DNA of 64,000 nt from Fidelibacterota bacterium (lineage in GTDB: Bacteria > Pseudomonadota > Alphaproteobacteria > Rhodospirillales > Rhodospirillaceae): contig CANJLF010000014.1 in assembly GCA_947475295.1 (NCBI GenBank), forward strand, positions 17,725 to 81,724, written 5' to 3'. Positions 55,068-63,856 of this stretch are shown in pieces. The notes beneath the pieces were generated by a model. The model was not told the origin of the DNA. It saw only the letters and a program-made list of their open reading frames with translations, and searched no databases. The first letter of the stretch is position 1; the number at the start of each line of letters is the position of its first letter. The translations under genes and the position numbers were made by a program.

Positions 55068-55427
55068 CTATTTCTCTTGCGCCTTTGGAAGATCCGAGCA
55101 ACCTTGCGGTCCGCAGAACTGCACGGCGCCGGTGAGGTGATCGATGCGGTACATGAAACCGTTGGTCGAATTGGGGGCCGGCACCAGATTGTAGCGGTTG
55201 GCGAACAAATCGCCGGCTACAAAAGCGAGGCTGGCGAGAACGGCCGCGAGAACAATCGCGCGTGACAGGCCGGTCGGCAAAAATTTCTGCTTAAGCTGAA
55301 CGCCTTCGCCGCTGGGCTTGTCGTCGCCTTCGTCATCGCCGCCGGATTTCGCTTTTTTGACTATGACCGGCGGCACCGCACTCTTGGACGGTTCCTTGCC
55401 GGGGTCTTTGGCTTCAGGCGCACTCAT
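55068..55427 (-). CDS. Single-pass membrane protein of unknown function
   Basis: 119 residues: a charged, disordered cytoplasmic part (1-55), one membrane helix (about 56-74, AIVLAAVLASLAFVAGDLF), and a short periplasmic tail with two cysteines (CGPQGC) that could bond. No family recognised. A GAGGAAA ribosome site precedes ATG 55427. It is convergent with the DUF4170 fusion gene, with three bases between the stops. Confidence 0.7.
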   Translation of the reverse strand: MSAPEAKDPGKEPSKSAVPPVIVKKAKSGGDDEGDDKPSGEGVQLKQKFLPTGLSRAIVLAAVLASLAFVAGDLFANRYNLVPAPNSTNGFMYRIDHLTGAVQFCGPQGCSDLPKAQEK

Positions 55428-55523
55428 GTGGATTTCCTCTATCGTGTGCGGTCCGTTGAGGTCCGCATACCAAACACAAACACTTTATAGGGCTCGGCGG
55501 TTGCTGCAAACCAGCTATGCATT

Positions 55524-56033
55524 TCAAGATGGCGGCACATCGAGGCTTGGCGGCGCGGGTACATCCGAGGCCAAGGCCAGCTTGTCGCCGGCCTTTCCCG
55601 GCAGAGGCTTAAGCGGTGTGGGTATTACCATACCGCGGGCCGACATGACATTGTTAACGGTTTCGACCAAGAGGCCCGGCGACACCGGCTTCATCAGATA
55701 GCCTTGAATACCGCGCCGCGCTGCCGCTTTATAAGTATCTGTATCGGTACGGCCCGTCAGCACCACCACCGGCAGGTTCTTAAAACGGGCCGATTTGGAG
55801 TTCCTGATTTTGCGGATGAGGGCGAGCCCGCTGGCGTTGGGCAGCACCAGGTCGACTACGGCCAGCTGGATATTCAATCCGGCGTCTTTGAAGACGTAAA
55901 ACAGCGCCTCTTCGGCGTTGCCGGCGGTCACGACCTTTTGATGCCCACCGGCCTTGAGGAAAGCGACAATCAAGTCGCGGACCGCCGGTTCGTCTTCAAC
56001 GACCAGCAGGCAGGGCATAGGTTTCGCGGCCAT
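55524..56033 (-). CDS. Single-domain response regulator
   Basis: 169 residues. A receiver domain covers about 6-130: acidic pair in VVEDEPAVRD, the phosphorylatable Asp in VVDLVLPNASG, the Thr in VVLTGRTD, and the Lys in YLMKPVSP. A Pro/Ala-rich tail without a DNA-binding domain follows. It would relay phosphate or act by protein contact; no histidine kinase is nearby. ATG 56033 or 56018 could start it. Confidence 0.88.
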   Translation of the reverse strand: MAAKPMPCLLVVEDEPAVRDLIVAFLKAGGHQKVVTAGNAEEALFYVFKDAGLNIQLAVVDLVLPNASGLALIRKIRNSKSARFKNLPVVVLTGRTDTDTYKAAARRGIQGYLMKPVSPGLLVETVNNVMSARGMVIPTPLKPLPGKAGDKLALASDVPAPPSLDVPPS

Positions 56034-56112
56034 GTTGAGACTGATACCAGAGGTTTAAGGCGGGCTTCGAGAATACACTTAAGGTTTATTTTGGAAAGTG
56101 GAGAATGGCGGT

Positions 56113-56532
56113 ATGAGTAAGGTCGCACACTGCAACTGCGGTGCCCTCAGGGCTGAAGTCGACGGCGAACCCGAAGCAGTCGTGGCCTGCCATTGCGTCG
56201 ATTGCCAGCGCCGCACGGGATCGGTGATTGGGGTCGGCGCGTACTATCCCGAAAACCGGGTGCGAATCACGGGAGAGCGCAAAAACTTTATGCGGGGTAC
56301 CGCCTCAGGCAAAAAATTCGAGCAGAGTTTTTGTCCGCACTGCGGCACCAGCGTTTTCTGGGTTGCCGAATTGAAGCCGAATGTCGTCGGCATCGCCGTT
56401 GGCTGTTTCGCTGATCCTACTTTCCCGGCGCCCATGCGCTCGGTGTGGGAGCAGACGCATCACCCATGGCTGGGATTGCCCGAGGGGATTCAGCACTACT
56501 CGCAAGGCCGTGCCGGAACCACGCCACGTTAA
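56113..56532 (+). CDS. GFA-family (glutathione-dependent formaldehyde-activating-like) protein
   Basis: 139 residues of the Gfa/CENP-V fold. Zinc cysteines: HCNCGAL, CHCVDCQ and CPHCGTSVFW. It is predicted to bind zinc and perhaps glutathione; true formaldehyde activation is established only for a few members. It overlaps the convergent MFS gene by four bases. A second GFA protein is at 61888. Confidence 0.87.
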   Translation: MSKVAHCNCGALRAEVDGEPEAVVACHCVDCQRRTGSVIGVGAYYPENRVRITGERKNFMRGTASGKKFEQSFCPHCGTSVFWVAELKPNVVGIAVGCFADPTFPAPMRSVWEQTHHPWLGLPEGIQHYSQGRAGTTPR

Positions 56533-58028
56533 TCAATCGCGAGATGTTCGCGAAGCTTACCTGGCTTGACGTAGGGCACAAGCCAGGCGGTGGCGGCGGC
56601 AATCAGCGCGAATATCAAGGTGACCCAAAACACATTCGACAGGGAGTCGGTTACACCGGCGCTTATGGTGTGTAATTCCGGTGCGGGAAGTTTTGCGCGC
56701 AAGGTGGGATCGAGCATCGTTTCCACCGGGTCGCGCACGCCGGGCAAAGTCGTGGCCAGACTAAGATTGAGCACCGCGCCCATGATCGCCGTCCCAAAGG
56801 ACCCGCCAAGCTGGCGCATGAACTGTTGCGACGCCGTGGCGATGCCGAGGTGAACGCCGGCAGCTTCCTGCATGGAGATATGCTGCGCGACGTTTTCCAT
56901 GCCCATGCCGGCGCCGACCAGGAAGGCCGCGGCCGTCGGCCACCAGCCCCATAATAGATGCGCGGTGGCCTCAATCGGCAGGGCCGCCAGCACAGCTATG
57001 GCCAAGCCGCCGGTCACGAGAATGGTGCCGCCGGTAAGGGCGCATGTGCGGTAGGTGGTGCGGACCATGATGATGCGGGAGCCGAGCATTGCGGCCAGCG
57101 GCCAGCTGACGGACATGATGGATAGCGCGATCCCCGATTCCAGCACGCTGCTTCCCATGACGGTCTGCAGATAAGTCGGCAAAAAGGCGCTGACACCCAT
57201 GAGTGCGCCGCCGATGCCGAAGCTGCCGACGTTGCAGGCAAATAAGGTGCGGTCGCGCCAGAGTAGTGACGGCAGAAGCGGTTCGGGCGAGCGTTTCTCG
57301 ACACGCAGGAACAGGAGAAAGATCAGCACGGCCGCGGCCGTGAGCGGCAGCGTCCACCAGCCGAGTTTGTCGGCTTGCAGCATGGCGATGAGGATGCAGG
57401 TGATCGAAATCATCAGAAGCAGCGCACCGGTGATATCGAGCGCATGTTTCACGACGCGCGGCGTTTCCTTATAGAACCGCGCCAGCATGACGATGGCGAT
57501 CAGCCCGATGGGAATGTTGAACCAGAAGATCAACTGCCAGCCGATGTGCTGAACAATGAACGCCCCGAGCGCCGGCCCGACAATCGACGAACTGGCGAAG
57601 ACGCTGGCGATAATGGGCTGCACGCGCACCCGCTCCAGGGCCGGATAGGCATCGCCGACGATGGTCAGCGTGACCGGCATGACCGCGCCGGCGCCGATGC
57701 CCTGAAGGGCGCGGAAGACCACCAGCATGAGCATGGAAGGCGCGAAACCGCACAGCACGCAGCCGACCAGAAAGATTCCCAAGCCCACAAACAGCACGCG
57801 TTTGCGGCCGTAGAGATCGGCCATGCGGCCATAGATCGGTATGGTGACCGCCTGGGTGAGCATATAGGCGGCGAAAACCCAGGCCAGAAGCGAGAACCCG
57901 CCGAGATCAGCGGCGATGGTCGGCATGGCCGTCGCGACGATGGTGCCCTCGACGGCGGCCGTGAACAGGGCCGCGAGGCAGGCCGCCAACACAAGGCCGC
58001 GCTTGGCGGGAGGAAGTTCGGACGTCAT
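56529..58028 (-). CDS. MFS multidrug exporter, DHA2 (14-TMS) family
   Basis: 499 residues with about 14 membrane helices. The loop 2-3 motif GRMADLYGRKRVL and the motif C-like PVTLTIVGDAYPALERVR / GPALGAF region identify a DHA2-type drug:H+ antiporter. Substrate unknown. No adjacent TetR/MarR regulator or membrane-fusion partner is present, so it probably acts alone in the inner membrane. Confidence 0.9.
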   Translation of the reverse strand: MTSELPPAKRGLVLAACLAALFTAAVEGTIVATAMPTIAADLGGFSLLAWVFAAYMLTQAVTIPIYGRMADLYGRKRVLFVGLGIFLVGCVLCGFAPSMLMLVVFRALQGIGAGAVMPVTLTIVGDAYPALERVRVQPIIASVFASSSIVGPALGAFIVQHIGWQLIFWFNIPIGLIAIVMLARFYKETPRVVKHALDITGALLLMISITCILIAMLQADKLGWWTLPLTAAAVLIFLLFLRVEKRSPEPLLPSLLWRDRTLFACNVGSFGIGGALMGVSAFLPTYLQTVMGSSVLESGIALSIMSVSWPLAAMLGSRIIMVRTTYRTCALTGGTILVTGGLAIAVLAALPIEATAHLLWGWWPTAAAFLVGAGMGMENVAQHISMQEAAGVHLGIATASQQFMRQLGGSFGTAIMGAVLNLSLATTLPGVRDPVETMLDPTLRAKLPAPELHTISAGVTDSLSNVFWVTLIFALIAAATAWLVPYVKPGKLREHLAID

Positions 58029-58208
58029 TTGACTTTGGGCGCCGCGGCTATTGAGACTGTTCTGAAATATCCCGTATTTCGGCTTCTGTCATGGCAGATA
58101 TCGCGCGTTATGGCACCGCAAAAAGGATTGCAACTTTGCAAGTCTGATAGGCCTTGATTGGGATGCTGGACGGGATCAGGCTAGCGGTCCAAAGTAAGGG
58201 AGGGAGCC

Positions 58209-58610
58209 ATGCCATCGCCATTGCCGCTACCGGTCACGCTGATAACCGCATGCATCATGACCCTATTCTATCTGGCCCTGGCCGTCCGCGTTGTGCGCGG
58301 GCGGACCCATTACCGCATTTCGCTCGGCGATGGCGGCAATCCGGATATGCAGGCGCGGGTCAGAATTCACGGCAACTTTATCGAATACGTGCCGCTGGCT
58401 TTGATTTTGATGGGCTTGCTGGAGACCTCCAACGTCAATCCCATCGCGCTCACGGTTATCGGCGGCCTATTGATCCTGGTGCGTGTTATGCATGTGTTCG
58501 GCGTTCCGCGCCGGGCGCCCAACGTGTTTCGCGTCGGCGGCGCCGGCGGCACCTTCGTGCTCTTGGCGGTGCTGGCGGTTTGGGGGCTTGTTCTGGCTTT
58601 CACGGCCTAG
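58209..58610 (+). CDS. MAPEG family membrane protein
   Basis: 133 residues, four membrane helices. The MAPEG signature RVRIHGNFIEYVPLALILMG (about 56-75) is present. Family members are glutathione-linked membrane enzymes. It lies 45 bases upstream of the glutathione-dependent formaldehyde dehydrogenase gene, which supports a glutathione link (inference). A GGGAGGGAG ribosome site precedes the ATG. Confidence 0.88.
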   Translation: MPSPLPLPVTLITACIMTLFYLALAVRVVRGRTHYRISLGDGGNPDMQARVRIHGNFIEYVPLALILMGLLETSNVNPIALTVIGGLLILVRVMHVFGVPRRAPNVFRVGGAGGTFVLLAVLAVWGLVLAFTA

Positions 58611-58655
58611 CCGCCGATATACTCGCCGCCGATATGAACCCTTCGGAGTTTTAGA

Positions 58656-59795
58656 ATGATCAAGTCGCGGGCCGCGGTGGCCTGGGAGGCCGGCAAGCCT
58701 CTCAGCATCGAAACCATCACCATCGAAGGCCCGCGCGCGGGCGAGGTGCTGATCGAGGTCAAGGCCACGGGCGTTTGCCATACCGACGCCTACACCCTCT
58801 CGGGCCTGGACTCGGAGGGCAAATTCCCGGCGATCCTGGGCCATGAAGGTGCCGGCATCGTGCGCGAGGTGGGCGCGGGTGTGACCAGCGTAAAGGTGGG
58901 CGACCACGTCATTCCGCTTTACACGCCGGAATGCCGCCAGTGCAAGACATGCCTGTCGCGGCGCAGTAACCTCTGCACCGCTATCCGCGCCACACAAGGC
59001 CAGGGCTTAATGCCCGACAGCACCAGCCGCTTTTCCTGCGAGTCCGCCAGACAAATGGGCGGCAAGAAAAATCAAATCTTCCACTATATGGGCTGCTCGA
59101 CGTTTTCGAATTTCACGGTCCTGCCTGAGATCGCCGTGGCCAAAGTGCGCGCCGACGCGCCTTTCGACAAAATTTGCTACATCGGCTGCGGCGTCACCAC
59201 CGGCATCGGCGCGGTCATCAACACGGCCAAGGTTTGGCCCGGCGCCAACGTCGCGGTGTTCGGCTTGGGTGGTATCGGACTGAATGTGATTCAGGGTGCC
59301 CGCATGGTCGGCGCCGACAAGATCATCGGCATCGACATCAACCCGGCCAAAGCCGAAGCGGCGAAACGTTTCGGCATGACGGACTTCATCAATCCCAAGG
59401 ACGTCGGCGCCTCCAAAGTCGTGCAGGCTGTCGTCGACGCCACCGGCGGCGGCGCGGATTTCTCCTTCGAATGCACCGGCAACACCGAGGTCATGCGCCA
59501 GGCGCTGGAATGCTGCCATCGCGGCTGGGGCGAGAGCATCATCATCGGTGTCGCCGAAGCCGGCAAGGAAGTCGCGACGCGGCCCTTCCAGTTGGTGACG
59601 GGGCGGGTGTGGAAAGGTTCGGCCTTCGGCGGCGCGCGCGGCCGCACCGACGTGCCCAAAATCGTGGACTGGTATATGGAAGGCAAGATCGAGATCGACA
59701 GCCTGATTACCCACACCATGCCCTTAGAGCAGATCAATCATGCTTTTGATTTGATGCACGAAGGCAAGTCGATCCGCTCCGTGATTGTTTATTGA
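58656..59795 (+). CDS. frmA: S-(hydroxymethyl)glutathione dehydrogenase (class III ADH)
   Basis: 379 residues. Catalytic zinc site [12 protein letters not shown] and GHEGAGIV; structural zinc loop [18 protein letters not shown]-binding [15 protein letters not shown]. It oxidises S-hydroxymethylglutathione (from formaldehyde) to S-formylglutathione. The hydrolase for the next step follows directly. Confidence 0.95.
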   Translation: MIKSRAAVAWEAGKPLSIETITIEGPRAGEVLIEVKATGVCHTDAYTLSGLDSEGKFPAILGHEGAGIVREVGAGVTSVKVGDHVIPLYTPECRQCKTCLSRRSNLCTAIRATQGQGLMPDSTSRFSCESARQMGGKKNQIFHYMGCSTFSNFTVLPEIAVAKVRADAPFDKICYIGCGVTTGIGAVINTAKVWPGANVAVFGLGGIGLNVIQGARMVGADKIIGIDINPAKAEAAKRFGMTDFINPKDVGASKVVQAVVDATGGGADFSFECTGNTEVMRQALECCHRGWGESIIIGVAEAGKEVATRPFQLVTGRVWKGSAFGGARGRTDVPKIVDWYMEGKIEIDSLITHTMPLEQINHAFDLMHEGKSIRSVIVY

Positions 59796-59808
59796 TGACC
59801 GTGTACTG

Positions 59809-60642
59809 ATGGAGATCATCTCGCGCGTCCGCAGCTTCGGCGGCGAGCAACTGGTCTGTCGCCACGACAGCAGCAGCAGCACGAACACGCCGATGCGGTT
59901 CGGCGTTTATCTTCCCCCCGCTGCGGAAACCGGCAAAGTGCCGGTGCTATGGTTTCTTTCAGGGCTCACTTGCACCGAAGCCAATTTCACCGAGAAGGCC
60001 GGCGCGCAGCGTCTGGCCGCCGAATTAGGATTAATGCTGGTGGTGCCCGATACCTCGCCGCGTGGCGAGGCTGTGGCCGACGATGCGGCCTATGACTTGG
60101 GGCAGGGAGCGGGATTTTATCTCGATGCCAGCGAAGCGCCGTGGGCCGCGCATTTTCAAATGGAATCCTGGATCGCCACGGAGTTGCAGGCGTTGGTGGG
60201 TGCCCGCCTTCCCGCCGACACCGCGCGCCAGGGAATCTTCGGGCACTCCATGGGCGGTCACGGCGCGCTGACCTTGGCGCTGCGCTATCCCAATCAATAC
60301 GCCTCGGTTTCAGCCTTCGCGCCGATTGCGGCGCCCAGTCAATGCCCTTGGGGACAGAAAGCGTTCTCGGCTTATTTGGGCGCGGATCACGCGCGCTGGC
60401 GTAGCCATGACGCCTGCGCTTTGATCAACGACGGCGCGCGTGTGCCCCAGATCCTAGTGGATCAGGGCGCTGCCGATCAGTTTCTGGAAAGCCAGCTGAA
60501 GCCTGAACTCCTCCGCGCGGCTTGCGCCAAGGCGGGCATCGCGCTCGATTTGCGGATGCAGGAGGGCTACGACCACTCCTATTATTTCATCGCCAGCTTT
60601 ATAGCCGACCACATGCGCTATCACGCGCGGATTTTAAGGTAG
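59809..60642 (+). CDS. fghA: S-formylglutathione hydrolase
   Basis: 277 residues from ATG 59809, the standard length. Alpha/beta-hydrolase with the nucleophile Ser147 in GHSMGGHG, FLSGLTCTE and a late GYDHSYYFIASF His segment. Hydrolyses S-formylglutathione to formate and glutathione. It starts 13 bases after frmA and completes the detoxification pathway. Confidence 0.94.
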   Translation: MEIISRVRSFGGEQLVCRHDSSSSTNTPMRFGVYLPPAAETGKVPVLWFLSGLTCTEANFTEKAGAQRLAAELGLMLVVPDTSPRGEAVADDAAYDLGQGAGFYLDASEAPWAAHFQMESWIATELQALVGARLPADTARQGIFGHSMGGHGALTLALRYPNQYASVSAFAPIAAPSQCPWGQKAFSAYLGADHARWRSHDACALINDGARVPQILVDQGAADQFLESQLKPELLRAACAKAGIALDLRMQEGYDHSYYFIASFIADHMRYHARILR

Positions 60643-61716
60643 CTATTTCTGGCGCTGGCGGGCGCGGCGCCCATCTGCCTCGGCGGGGTCGGCGACAAGC
60701 GCCGCAGCGTCGGCGCGGATCACACGATTGCGTCCGGTCTCCTTGGCCTGATAGAGCGCGGTGTCGGCCATCTTGACCCAGCTTTCATGAGTCAGATCGC
60801 GCTGAATATCGGCGACGCCGATGCTGACCGTGACCCGGCGGTTCTTGAGCAGGTTGCCTTCGGCGATACGGCCCCGCAGGTTCTCGGCCTGAACCATGGC
60901 CGCCGCGGCCGGCGTGTCGGGCAGAAGCAGCAGGAATTCCTCGCCGCCCATGCGGAACAGGCGGTCCAGTTTGCGCGAGCGGTTCTTGATCAGGAGTACC
61001 AGAGCCTTGAGGACGCGGTCGCCGGCATCGTGACCGAGGTCATCATTTATTTTTTTGAAATGATCGATGTCGATCAGCAGCACCGAGGCGGGGGCGCTCG
61101 TGCGCTTGTGCCGCTCAAGGGCTTCGTCCAGCGTGAATTCCATCTGGCGGCGGTTGTAGGCGCCGGTGAGGGGATCGGTGATGGCCTGGCTGAGCAGTTC
61201 GTCCTGCAGTTCGCGGATCACGTCGGTGATGATGTAGATGACAACAATGGTCAGCGCCAGCGACACCACAAAGCGCAGCGCGATGTCCTGGCCCAGCGAC
61301 ATCAGCACCAAGGGCGCGGCGACGGCTAAAAGCCCCAGGCTGCCGGCAATGGCCCATCGGCGCGGCAACACGAAGTAGCACATAAGCACGCCGGGATAGC
61401 ACCACAGCGCGCCGTAGATCGCGTCGGTCTTCAGCGAGATTCCGATCGCCGCTACGGTCGGGACCAACAGAAATTCGAAGGGGATCGGTGGCCGCCGTTT
61501 GAAATAAATGGCCAGCCCGTCGATGGCGAAGGTCGCGATCACGCCGCTGACGGCGATGCCGAGGAAGATGCGTCCCTGAATGATATTGAGCACGGCAAAA
61601 GGCGAAATGAAAATCAGAATCGCCACGGCGAGCAGAAGCATGATCCGCTCGCGGTAAAATTCGAGGATATCCTGGTTGCGCCGCGGCTCCGGTGCTTTGG
61701 CGTCCGGCGTGGTCAT
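60643..61716 (-). CDS. Membrane diguanylate cyclase (GGDEF)
   Basis: 357 residues: about six membrane helices (30-175) then a GGDEF domain whose active loop reads GGEEF (257-261), a catalytic variant. The product-inhibition I-site RxxD (RKLD) lies exactly five residues before it. It should make c-di-GMP in response to an unknown membrane signal. Its stop abuts the fghA stop (convergent, zero gap). Confidence 0.92.
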   Translation of the reverse strand: MTTPDAKAPEPRRNQDILEFYRERIMLLLAVAILIFISPFAVLNIIQGRIFLGIAVSGVIATFAIDGLAIYFKRRPPIPFEFLLVPTVAAIGISLKTDAIYGALWCYPGVLMCYFVLPRRWAIAGSLGLLAVAAPLVLMSLGQDIALRFVVSLALTIVVIYIITDVIRELQDELLSQAITDPLTGAYNRRQMEFTLDEALERHKRTSAPASVLLIDIDHFKKINDDLGHDAGDRVLKALVLLIKNRSRKLDRLFRMGGEEFLLLLPDTPAAAAMVQAENLRGRIAEGNLLKNRRVTVSIGVADIQRDLTHESWVKMADTALYQAKETGRNRVIRADAAALVADPAEADGRRARQRQK

Positions 61717-61782
61717 GTTCTTATGTCTGTGGAAAGGTTTTTGCTCGTTATTCGCGGCGGCTTACCTTTCCCTCCCTGAGGG

Positions 61783-61788
61783 TATAAT
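61783..61788 (+). promoter_or_regulatory. Perfect -10 box upstream of GFA gene
   Basis: TATAAT at 61783-61788, about 100 bases upstream of the GFA start; the best -35 candidate (CTTACC, 61761-61766) is weak. GGAAAGG/CCTTTCC inverted arms flank the region between this gene and the divergent cyclase, possibly an operator. Confidence 0.35.
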
Positions 61789-61887
61789 AGCAGCATTAAA
61801 TTCGCATGTCAGAGTTCTGTTCGCGCCGGGTTTCCCGTCCGGTGGATCTCTTTATGATCGTAAGCATCACGGGATTGTGAGGATCAA

Positions 61888-62301
61888 ATGGCCATAACCG
61901 GAAAATGTCTTTGCGGCGCGGTGCGCTATAGCAGTACGTCACCGCCCATCGCCGCGCGCAGCTGCTGGTGCCGGGTATGTCAGTACCTGGGCGCCGGCAA
62001 CGCCACCGTGAACGTCTGCTTTTCCAAGGCTGATGTTACAGTTACCGGCACGCTGACCGATTATCCCAGCGTCGCCGACAGCGGCAACCGCATGCACCGA
62101 AAATTCTGCCCCACCTGCGGAACGCCGATGTTCAGCGAAGCCGAGTCCAGGCCGCATCTCATCTTCATTCGCGCCGGCACCTTGGACGACCCCGAAATCG
62201 GCGCGCCGGGGGCGACGATTTGGGTGAAGGAAGCGCCGCGCTGGGCCTGCATCAGCGAGACCCTGCCGCGCCATGACGCGCAGCCGCCGCCCGTCGCTTG
62301 A
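61888..62301 (+). CDS. GFA-family protein, second copy
   Basis: 137 residues with the zinc pattern CLCGAV, CWCRVCQ and CPTCGTPMF. Different from the copy at 56113 in the substrate-facing loops. Function is not established; presumably zinc- and glutathione-binding. GAGGA precedes ATG 61888. Confidence 0.87.
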   Translation: MAITGKCLCGAVRYSSTSPPIAARSCWCRVCQYLGAGNATVNVCFSKADVTVTGTLTDYPSVADSGNRMHRKFCPTCGTPMFSEAESRPHLIFIRAGTLDDPEIGAPGATIWVKEAPRWACISETLPRHDAQPPPVA

Positions 62302-62334
62302 GGTGGTGGCTCGCTTGAGTCGGTGGCCTGAAGG

Positions 62335-62643
62335 CTATTTGGCGCCGCGCGCCGGTTTGGTGTGGGCGGCCATCCTGAACAAAAAGATATTGGTGGCGCC
62401 GCGCTTGGTCGCCCCATCTCCCTTGGAACCGCGCTTGATCAGCAGTTCGGCCAGGGACGAGGCGTCGCCATCGGAGGCGGCCTGGCGGTAGAGGCCGCAA
62501 TCGGTGGCTTTGAAGCCGTGAACGTCGAACAATTCCTTGCGGCCCTCGGCCGCGGTGCCCACATACCACTCGGCGCGAGGGCTGGGATGGCGCTTCATGA
62601 AGTCCTCAAGATCCTCCAGGATCTGGGTTCGCGATTTCTGCAC
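62335..62643 (-). CDS. Small hypothetical protein
   Basis: 102 residues, soluble, no signal peptide, with a C-terminal basic tail (AHTKPARGAK). No family recognised. Start is GTG 62643 with GGGAGA upstream. Codon use is like that of its neighbours. It is convergent with the GFA gene. Confidence 0.6.
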   Translation of the reverse strand: MQKSRTQILEDLEDFMKRHPSPRAEWYVGTAAEGRKELFDVHGFKATDCGLYRQAASDGDASSLAELLIKRGSKGDGATKRGATNIFLFRMAAHTKPARGAK

Positions 62644-62825
62644 CCGGCTCTCCCAATACGATGCGTGTCCAGCATCTTAGCACACAAAGCGCGCTTGGTC
62701 GCCGGATATCGGGCGGGCGCGGGCGTTTGTCTATCGCCGGTTGTTTTTCCGGGCATCGTAGCCCTTGCCCTGAGGTTGGCGGCGCGTTTAGCATGCGGAG
62801 CATCTTTTGGGAGGAGCCTGTTACC

Positions 62826-63269
62826 ATGCGCGGACTGAGCAAGCTTTTGAGTGCGGCCGTTTTTTGCAGCCTGTTGGCCGCATTGACGATTGGCGGTGTT
62901 ACATCCGCCGTGCGGGCCGCCGCGACCATGCCGTCCGCGGTCCCGGTTGAGGTGAGCATGTTTGAGGCGCCCAAAGGTGATGGGTATATCTTCGCCAACG
63001 ACAAAGGCCTGCCGTTCTTCACCAACGACCGCGATGCCAACGGAAAGATCGGCTGTGACGATGTTTGCCTCACGCATATCTGGCAGCCGGTCTGGGCGCA
63101 GGGCTCATCCAGGCCGCTGCCGGATTGGACCTTGGTCGCGCGCGACGAATACCGGCAGTGGGCCTACAAGGGCAAGGTGATCTACAGCTATATCGGCGAC
63201 GCAAGCACGCCCGACGATGTCCGCGCGCTGGCGAAAAAAGACGGCCACTTCCACGAGGTGTTGCCGTAA
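62826..63269 (+). CDS. Secreted COG4315-type repeat protein, second copy
   Basis: 147 residues from ATG 62826. A signal peptide (about 1-33) precedes the same secreted-repeat pattern as the protein at 6842: LPFFTNDRDANG, a CDDVCLTHIW cysteine pair and WTLVARDEYRQWAYKGKVIY. The open frame runs back to 62661 without homology. Function unknown; secreted. Confidence 0.85.
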   Translation: MRGLSKLLSAAVFCSLLAALTIGGVTSAVRAAATMPSAVPVEVSMFEAPKGDGYIFANDKGLPFFTNDRDANGKIGCDDVCLTHIWQPVWAQGSSRPLPDWTLVARDEYRQWAYKGKVIYSYIGDASTPDDVRALAKKDGHFHEVLP

Positions 63270-63277
63270 GGCGGGCT

Positions 63278-63715
63278 CTAAAGGCGGATTTCGAATGCCG
63301 AACGGCTATTGCGGCTGAATCCGGCTTTTTCGTAGAACGCCAGAGTGCTCTCGCGCTTACTGCCGGTTGTCAGCACAACTTTGTAGCAGTTCGACTCAGC
63401 CGCACGGCGGACCGCTTCCGCGAGGATGGCCTTGCCCAGACCTTGGTTTCGAAATTCAGAGTGAGTCACCACGTTTTCAATGATGGCGTAGGGCCGTCCG
63501 CCGCGTGTGAGATTGGGAGTCACAATCAGAGTGCAGGTCGTTACGACTTGTCCGTTGATGTCACCGAGAAAAATGAACAAGCCCGGCGAGGTGAGCATCT
63601 GCTGCCAGAGCGCTTGCGCGGTGTTCTGTGCAAGCGGGGGATCATTCGGATTGAGATGCGCATAAAGATTGAGGAGCGCAGGCATATCGTCTTGCCGCGC
63701 CAATCGAATGGCCAT
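63278..63715 (-). CDS. GNAT family N-acetyltransferase
   Basis: 145 residues from ATG 63715, behind GGAGGGGGAC. The acetyl-CoA site is RNQGLGKAILAEAVRRA near 96-112, and LAFYEKAGF is the family C-terminal motif. The acceptor is unknown. It ends eight bases from the COG4315 stop (convergent). Confidence 0.87.
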   Translation of the reverse strand: MAIRLARQDDMPALLNLYAHLNPNDPPLAQNTAQALWQQMLTSPGLFIFLGDINGQVVTTCTLIVTPNLTRGGRPYAIIENVVTHSEFRNQGLGKAILAEAVRRAAESNCYKVVLTTGSKRESTLAFYEKAGFSRNSRSAFEIRL

Positions 63716-63746
63716 AGAAAGTCCCCCTCCATCCACACTCAAATGT

Positions 63747-63797
63747 CATCCCCGCGAAGGCGGGGATCCATCTAGCTAAGGGGATCCATCTAGCTAA
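63747..63797. repeat. REP-like palindrome with 18-bp tandem duplication
   Basis: ATCCCCGC/GCGGGGAT (63748-63755 and 63760-63767) form an 8-bp palindrome beginning GTCATCC, followed by GGGGATCCATCTAGCTAA repeated twice without a gap (63762-63779 and 63780-63797). The same CCATCTAGCT core appears, inverted, at the end of the element at 15945-16070. Confidence 0.7.
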
Positions 63798-63856
63798 ACG
63801 CGCTTGCTGCGCAATGGATTCCCCGGCCAGGCCCGAGAATGACAAGAAACGAACTA

